A stretch of 9,581 bases of DNA from Anaerolineaceae bacterium. GTDB taxonomy: Bacteria; Chloroflexota; Anaerolineae; Anaerolineales; Anaerolineaceae. A program made the translations under genes and the position numbers. Of the stretch, positions 5,232-9,581 are shown piece by piece. The DNA is taken from positions 1 to 9,581 of the forward strand of contig WOZB01000034.1 in the NCBI GenBank assembly GCA_011620445.1, in the 5' to 3' direction. Numbering within the stretch: position 1 is the stretch's first letter; each line of letters opens with the position of its first letter. The notes beneath the pieces are model-generated. The model searched no databases. It was not told the DNA's origin and worked only from the letters and a program-made list of their open reading frames with translations.

Positions 5232-6977
5232 TTAGCCCTCCAGATCCTTGCTCCATTCACGGTTAGCTTGCGCCGGGCTCATGTCCAGCCCTAAAGTGCC
5301 GCCTGGATTCATGATGTTACGCGGGTCAAAGTGTTTTTTGAGCGCGCGGATTACATCCATCTGTTGCTTGCCGATTTGCTCTTCCAACCAGGGCGCGGTT
5401 TGTTTTCCAACACCATGGTGATGACTGATGGAGGCTCCTGACTTGGTGATGGCATCGATGATGCCGTACTGCAGGTCAAGGTACTCGCGGATGGTATCCA
5501 TTTTGGCGATAAAGATAAAGTAAAGGTTGGCCCCTTGCGGATAAGCATGTGAAATATGCGTCATGCAAATGGTGTGCGGGCGCTGTTTGATAAAGGCGTG
5601 CACCTTTTTGTGCACTTCCGGCATTTGCGACCAGGTGACGCCGCACTCCAGCGTGTCAATCAGAACGCCAAAATCCATCAAATCTTCGCGCATGTAGGGG
5701 TCAGTGAAACGGCCCTTCTCCCAGGCTTCGGTGACCTTGGCAAAGGTAAGTTCAAAGGCCCCGTATTGCTTACAGATGCGGCGAATTTTGTGGTCGATGT
5801 TGATTGAGAACCCCAGTTCGCCATCTGTAAAGCCCAACATCAGGCATTTTTGCATGGGCTTATAGCCCATTTTTTGCAAGATGGCATCCGCGGGTGAGTC
5901 GGCGATGTGATAAAGGTGCATCATCACATCGGTTTCTTCCGGGTCAGAAATCCTGAAAACGGAAGGGAAGCCAAACTCGCCCTGCATCACCTCACGGCTG
6001 GCAGCCATGGCATCTTCCCAATTCTTGAACATATAGCTGAATTTCTTTCGGTTCTCAGGCATCAGGCGGCTTAAACGCAGGGTTACTTCAGTCAGCACCC
6101 CAAAGCTGCCTTCGCTGCCCATCATCACCTGGTCGAAATCCGGCCCAGTGGCTGCGGCCGGCTGTGGACAGGTCTGCAAAGTGCCGATGGGGGTCACGTA
6201 TTGTTGAGCGATGACCAAATTCTCAATTTTGCCGTAGTAGGTGGAGTTTTGCCCGGCTCCGCGGGTAACCACCCAGCCGCCTACGCTGGAATATTCAAAG
6301 GACTGCGGGAAATGCCCCAGGGTATATTTGCGTTTGGCGCCCAATTCTTTTGGCGCGTGGTTCAGAATGTGTTCGAGGGAAGGGCCAGACATGCCGGCTT
6401 GCACGGTGATAGTTTGGTCAATTTCATTGAAATTGACCACCTTGGTCATGTGCCGGCTCATATCCAGGCTGATGCTGCCGCCAAGGGTGGCTTCCATTCC
6501 GCGGGTCACCGTGGAACCACCGCCGAAGATGTAAACAGGGATGTGGTTCTCATTCGCGTAGGCAACTATTTTACGCACATCTTCGGTATTGCGGGGGGCT
6601 ACCACCGCGTCAGCGATATTCTCAATTAACTTGCGGCGCAGCCTTAGCGCGTCCAGCATGCCTTTTCCGTAGGAGCGCTTGATACGTTCGTAAGTATCCG
6701 TGTGCACGTTTTCAGCGCCGACAATTTTGATCAGGGCTGCCAAATGTTCAGGGTGAAGCTTGCAGGGCACCGTGTCTTCAATTTTTTCCAGCGAGAGGTT
6801 GCTGGCTTTGCTTAACCGGGCTTCGTCCAGGCCAAACTCGTCCATGACCAACTTGACCAGGCCGCTGTTGGGGTGCTTGATGCCTTCCGGATCGCCCCAC
6901 TTGAGCAGAGAGCGGTAGCTGCCATCCGGCGTACGCTCTTCATACCAGCCTGGAACAAATTTACTTTTTTCTGCCAT
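5232..6977 (-). CDS. Alkylglycerone-phosphate-synthase-like FAD-binding oxidase
   Basis: This 581-residue flavoprotein belongs to the vanillyl-alcohol-oxidase/FAD_binding_4 superfamily, closest by eye to alkyl-DHAP synthase (AGPS). AGPS swaps the acyl chain of acyl-DHAP for a fatty alcohol to make the first ether lipid. After an N-terminal domain (1-115) with the AGPS-like KWGDPEG, the FAD domain has FGGGSTVTRG (151-160), TLGHFPQSFEYSSVGGWVVTRGAG (219-242) and TGPDFDQVMMGSEGSFGVLTE (277-297). The cap domain carries Arg342 (equivalent to AGPS Arg419), Tyr486 in ANLYFIF (equivalent to AGPS Tyr578), and the histidine cluster SHHHGVGK (518-525, equivalent to AGPS His615-617). The C-terminal DPRNIMNPGG is typical of the superfamily. 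It is third in the operon, starting 2 nt after the dehydrogenase stop, with AAAGGA before its ATG. No signal peptide or peroxisomal-type signal is seen. An alternative is a hydroxy-acid or sugar-phosphate oxidase of the same fold; the conserved AGPS residues favour ether-lipid-type chemistry. Confidence 0.82.
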   Translation of the reverse strand: MAEKSKFVPGWYEERTPDGSYRSLLKWGDPEGIKHPNSGLVKLVMDEFGLDEARLSKASNLSLEKIEDTVPCKLHPEHLAALIKIVGAENVHTDTYERIKRSYGKGMLDALRLRRKLIENIADAVVAPRNTEDVRKIVAYANENHIPVYIFGGGSTVTRGMEATLGGSISLDMSRHMTKVVNFNEIDQTITVQAGMSGPSLEHILNHAPKELGAKRKYTLGHFPQSFEYSSVGGWVVTRGAGQNSTYYGKIENLVIAQQYVTPIGTLQTCPQPAAATGPDFDQVMMGSEGSFGVLTEVTLRLSRLMPENRKKFSYMFKNWEDAMAASREVMQGEFGFPSVFRISDPEETDVMMHLYHIADSPADAILQKMGYKPMQKCLMLGFTDGELGFSINIDHKIRRICKQYGAFELTFAKVTEAWEKGRFTDPYMREDLMDFGVLIDTLECGVTWSQMPEVHKKVHAFIKQRPHTICMTHISHAYPQGANLYFIFIAKMDTIREYLDLQYGIIDAITKSGASISHHHGVGKQTAPWLEEQIGKQQMDVIRALKKHFDPRNIMNPGGTLGLDMSPAQANREWSKDLEG

Positions 6978-6979
6978 GA

Positions 6980-8569
6980 CTATCCTTTCTGAGCACCTCG
7001 CGGGTGAGGGCTGTAATAGCTTTGGTAGATATTATTATACCTTTCTGCTTCCTTTTGCCAGCGCTGCTCATCCCAGCCGAGGTTTTCCTGAACCACAGCC
7101 TTGACGCGCGGCAACTCGGCCCTGCCACCCTCTGGCAAGAGCAGCCCCAAACGAACCCGTCTGAGCAGTAGGTCATCCAGGTGTTCCACATATCCGGTTT
7201 GGGCTGCAAACCTTATTTCAGCCCAGACATTTGGCAGGTTGGCGATGTGCTCTAATTCAGGCGTTGCACTGGTGGAAATCATCCCGGACAGTTCATCCCC
7301 GTAACGGCCGCTCAGGTAGCGGAAACTGAGTTCATCGATACTACCCGAGCTGGTGTATTCGGGTAAAGCTTTGAACCAGGCCCCCATGGGTCTTGTCTTT
7401 CTGCCCAAGGCGCGCTCAATTGCGGCCATCGTATCCTCGGCCATGACCCGGAAAATCGTGAGCTTGCCCCCAGTAATGGTAATCAGTCCGTTTTCTTCAA
7501 ACACAGCATGCCGACGTGATTCCCCTGAAGGGTTTCCCGCCCCGCCGTGGATAATGGGCCTGACCCCCGCGAAGCTGGAAAGGATGTCTTCTGGTTTTAG
7601 CTGCACACTGGGGAAGCTGGCATTGGCTGCTTCAAGGATGTAGGCAGTTTCTTGCTCGGTGCAGTAAGGCTCCTGGCCTTCGAACCCTGCCTTGTGGTCA
7701 AGGTCGGTGGTGCCGATGATGGTTGTGCCTTCCCAGGGAATGGCGAACATAGCCCGGTGGTCTCTTGGGTGCATGATAGTCACCGCTGTGGATATGGGTA
7801 GGCTTTGACGCTGGAAAATTAAATGCGAACCCCGCAGCGGGCGCATCCGCCCTTCACCGCCAACCTGTGCGCGCAACTCATCGCTCCAAGGACCGGTGGC
7901 ATTGACCACTACGCTGGACTGCAGCTCAAGGCTTCCCAGGCCTTGCCCGGATTGATCTTCTACCCTTACACCGCATACCTGACTGTCAGCGGTCTTCAGA
8001 ACAGCAGTCGCCCGGCAATAATTAAGAGCAGTGCCGCCATCGCGTATGCTTTCACGAATCAGGCGGTTTACCAAAATGCTGTCATCCACGGCAGCATCGT
8101 AATAGAGAAAGGCGCCTGTCAGCCAATTGCTCTGCATTTCAGGCACCATTTGTAATGCTTCCTGCCGTGAGACCTCCCGATGCGCCCATTTTGGGGCCAT
8201 CGCGTCGTAGATAGTGACACCCAACGCGAATCCTGAACGCATGCCTCTTCTGGCCGAATATGGCAGCACGAAACGCAGAGGACTGACGAGTTCGGGGGCA
8301 TTTTTGAGCAGCCATTCCCGCTCGCGCACGGATTCGCGAGTGATATCCCACTGCTTGTTTTTGAGATATCTGAACCCGCCATGAACCAATTTTGATGACC
8401 GGCTGGAAGTGCCGCTTGAAAAGTCATTTGCCTCGACCAATAGGGTTTCCAAACCACCACAGACGGCCCTACGCAGCAGACCAGCCCCGGTGATGCCACC
8501 GCCGATAATGATCAGATCCCATGGTTTGTTGAGCGATTGCCAGGTTGATTTTCTCCAATTAACTTCCAT
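6980..8569 (-). CDS. glpD: FAD-dependent glycerol-3-phosphate dehydrogenase (GlpD/GlpA type)
   Basis: It oxidises sn-glycerol-3-phosphate to DHAP, passing electrons through FAD to quinone (or to oxygen in oxidase forms). The 529-residue protein begins with a Rossmann FAD motif, IIGGGITGAG (21-30), then VEAND (45-49) and the strongly conserved SSGTSSRSSKLVHGGFRYLK (51-70) characteristic of this family. NATGPWSDELR, LRGSHLIF and SFAGVRPI follow, then ITGGKLTIFRVMAED before the C-terminal DAO_C domain with LDDLLLRRVRLGLLLPEGG, an arrangement typical of GlpD/GlpA. There is no Cys-rich GlpB-like or BFD-like extension and no membrane segment, so membrane attachment would be peripheral. It is second in the operon, starting 3 nt after the regulator stop; the ribosome site before the ATG (AGAGAGATAA) is weak, suggesting coupling. 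The product DHAP is the backbone used in alkyl-DHAP synthesis, which fits the AGPS-like gene next to it. Confidence 0.9.
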   Translation of the reverse strand: MEVNWRKSTWQSLNKPWDLIIIGGGITGAGLLRRAVCGGLETLLVEANDFSSGTSSRSSKLVHGGFRYLKNKQWDITRESVREREWLLKNAPELVSPLRFVLPYSARRGMRSGFALGVTIYDAMAPKWAHREVSRQEALQMVPEMQSNWLTGAFLYYDAAVDDSILVNRLIRESIRDGGTALNYCRATAVLKTADSQVCGVRVEDQSGQGLGSLELQSSVVVNATGPWSDELRAQVGGEGRMRPLRGSHLIFQRQSLPISTAVTIMHPRDHRAMFAIPWEGTTIIGTTDLDHKAGFEGQEPYCTEQETAYILEAANASFPSVQLKPEDILSSFAGVRPIIHGGAGNPSGESRRHAVFEENGLITITGGKLTIFRVMAEDTMAAIERALGRKTRPMGAWFKALPEYTSSGSIDELSFRYLSGRYGDELSGMISTSATPELEHIANLPNVWAEIRFAAQTGYVEHLDDLLLRRVRLGLLLPEGGRAELPRVKAVVQENLGWDEQRWQKEAERYNNIYQSYYSPHPRGAQKG

Positions 8570-8572
8570 GGC

Positions 8573-9274
8573 TTATCTCTCTTTATCCAGGCTTTCAGAC
8601 CAGATGCGGATGCTGCGCAGCATGACAGCCCGCGTGATGGCTTCCAATTGGTCGCAGTCACCATGCCTGGCTGCTTCCAGGCTGGAGCGGTAAAATTCGC
8701 GCGAGACCTCCCTGGCTGAGGGGCTATTGAAGTACAGAAGCCCGCCCTGGATAGACATCTTGCGAAAGTTGTTCAGCAGCAGGGGGTAGACCAGGTTGTC
8801 TGAGAGCCTTGCCAACTGTTGATGCATGGCCTGATCGGCTTGCGCGTAGGCAAGTGGGCTGTCTTCCAGATCCTGCAGAGAGGCAAAAAGGTTGGTTGTT
8901 TCCTGTGGATGCAAGCTCAGAGCGCGTTTTGTGTAAAGTGGCGCAATGGCTGCCCGCACATGCAGCAGGTCGGGGATGAAAGATTCCGGCAATTTGTCAG
9001 GCCGATCAGATAAGGCCTTGAGGATCAACAAGTTGCCTTCCTGCCAGTAATCGCAGACCCTGGTAGACTTGCCTTGATGGATTTCAATCCAACCATCCCG
9101 CGAGAGCCTTTGCAATGCTTCGCGCAGCGTTGGGCGGGTCACACCCAGTTGGGTGGCCAGGTCGCGCTCAGGAGGCAGGACTGAGTTGATGGGGAAGATG
9201 CCATCCAGGATGGCATCCAGCAGGCGGTTTTCCGCCAGATCCGCTGGTTTGGGAAAGGTCGTCCATTCAGGCAT
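8573..9274 (-). CDS. FadR-type GntR-family transcriptional regulator
   Basis: This 233-residue protein has an N-terminal GntR winged helix (about 12-75) and an alpha-helical FadR_C-like effector domain. It resembles E. coli FadR along its whole length, including PPERDLATQLGVTRPTLREALQRLSRDGW (34-62) and QGKSTRV..YW (67-77). The FadR DNA-contacting Arg35, Thr44, Arg45, Thr47 and Arg49 are kept as Arg37, Thr46, Arg47, Thr49 and Arg51; Thr46 is Pro48, and the wing His65-Gly66 is Gln67-Gly68 with the histidine one residue earlier. Near the C-terminus the FadR acyl-CoA residues Ser219 and Trp223 align with Ser221 and Trp225, but Gly216 and Glu218 are not kept, so the ligand may differ from long-chain acyl-CoA. 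The gene is first in the operon, its start has AAGGAG at good spacing, and a FadR-like box covers its own promoter start, so autoregulation is likely. Confidence 0.85.
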   Translation of the reverse strand: MPEWTTFPKPADLAENRLLDAILDGIFPINSVLPPERDLATQLGVTRPTLREALQRLSRDGWIEIHQGKSTRVCDYWQEGNLLILKALSDRPDKLPESFIPDLLHVRAAIAPLYTKRALSLHPQETTNLFASLQDLEDSPLAYAQADQAMHQQLARLSDNLVYPLLLNNFRKMSIQGGLLYFNSPSAREVSREFYRSSLEAARHGDCDQLEAITRAVMLRSIRIWSESLDKER

Positions 9275-9296
9275 TAGTCTCCTTCCTGGTATTGGT

Positions 9297-9313
9297 AAGA
9301 GGTCATACCAGTT
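9297..9313 (-). promoter_or_regulatory. FadR-like operator overlapping the operon transcription start
   Basis: On the minus strand the 17-mer AACTGGTATGACCTCTT closely matches the E. coli FadR consensus (about AACTGGTCNGACCTGTT, from memory), including the central TGGT..GACC. It begins about 7 nt after the -10 hexamer, so it covers the predicted +1 to +17, a repressor position. A second arm, CTGGTAT at 9286-9292 (plus strand), is inverted against ATACCAG at 9305-9311 and may be an extra half-site. Confidence 0.7.
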
Positions 9314-9319
9314 AATTGG

Positions 9320-9348
9320 ATTCTACTGCGGGTTGTGGGATACGTAAA
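9320..9348 (-). promoter_or_regulatory. Promoter of the fadR-like/glpD/AGPS/kinase operon
   Basis: On the minus strand the -35 is TTTACG (complement of 9343-9348), then a 17-bp spacer, then -10 TAGAAT (complement of 9320-9325). The transcription start is predicted near 9313, giving a leader of about 39 nt before the ATG at 9274. Confidence 0.6.
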
Positions 9349-9419
9349 TCCTTATCATTGATTTTGCTAATGCAAAAATAAAATTGGGTAATTGACCGTT
9401 AATTTAGACACAGCATTTT

Positions 9420-9452
9420 AAAAAAAGAAACTGCAGATGAAGCAGTTTCTTT
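9420..9452 (-). terminator. Intrinsic terminator after tRNA-Ser
   Basis: On the minus strand AAAGAAACTGC (complement of 9442-9452) pairs perfectly over 11 bp with GCAGTTTCTTT (complement of 9424-9434), around a 7-nt loop, followed by TTTT. It sits 4 nt past the tRNA end and shields the downstream operon promoter from read-through. Confidence 0.9.
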
Positions 9453-9455
9453 AGG

Positions 9456-9544
9456 CGGGGAAGGAGAGATTCGAACTCTCGGTTGAGTTTTATCCCAACA
9501 ACCACTTAGCAGGCGGCCCCAATCGTCCACTCTGGCACCTCCCC
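9456..9544 (-). tRNA. tRNA-Ser, anticodon GCU
   Basis: The minus-strand sequence folds as a class II tRNA. The acceptor GGGGAGG pairs with CTTCCCC (one G-T) and is followed by discriminator G73, as usual for serine. The anticodon stem GCCGC/GTGGT holds the loop CTGCTAA, with anticodon GCT at 9508-9510 (complement), reading AGC/AGU. A long variable arm (GTTGGG/CTCAAC with an A-rich loop) and a perfect T-stem GAGAG/CTCTC around TTCGAAT complete it. The 3' CCA is not encoded (CC then T), so the cell must add it. The remaining 37 bases to the window end show no clear promoter. Confidence 0.96.
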
Positions 9545-9581
9545 GAGTTCTTGTTCCGTTGTTTCCCCTGCCAGTTTCAGG

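Overview
The window looks like a moderate-GC bacterial chromosome, most plausibly of the phylum Chloroflexota (class Anaerolineae). That guess rests on the overall flavour of the proteins and the gene mix, not on a marker gene, and it is uncertain. The left edge (about 1-116) carries 23-bp direct repeats that look like the right terminus of an IS21-family insertion sequence whose istA/istB genes would lie outside the window. After an AT-rich, gene-poor stretch comes a plus-strand run of unrelated housekeeping and accessory genes: a ROK-family glucokinase (514-1500), an unusual peptide methionine sulfoxide reductase A (1668-2141), a NYN-nuclease/LOTUS-domain protein that appears to be translated from a leaderless mRNA (2192-2947), and a complete YefM-YoeB type toxin-antitoxin pair with its operator (3067-3641).

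The right two thirds is a tight minus-strand operon of four genes: a FadR-type GntR regulator (9274-8573), an FAD-dependent glycerol-3-phosphate dehydrogenase (8569-6980), an alkylglycerone-phosphate-synthase-like FAD oxidase (6977-5232) and an FGGY carbohydrate kinase (5231-3669). Gaps between genes are 0-3 nt, so the four are almost certainly cotranscribed. Upstream of the regulator is a promoter (TTTACG-17-TAGAAT on the minus strand). Its start point is covered by a sequence very like the Escherichia coli FadR box (9297-9313), which points to autoregulation of the whole operon. Functionally the operon joins dihydroxyacetone phosphate (DHAP) / glycerol-3-phosphate chemistry to an enzyme family that makes ether-lipid precursors, under a regulator family that senses acyl-CoA. 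This is the most interesting part of the window.

The right end holds a minus-strand tRNA-Ser(GCU) gene (9544-9456) followed by a strong intrinsic terminator (9452-9420), which insulates the operon promoter from tRNA transcription. The operon and the toxin-antitoxin pair converge at about 3642-3668. No phage, CRISPR array or rRNA was seen.
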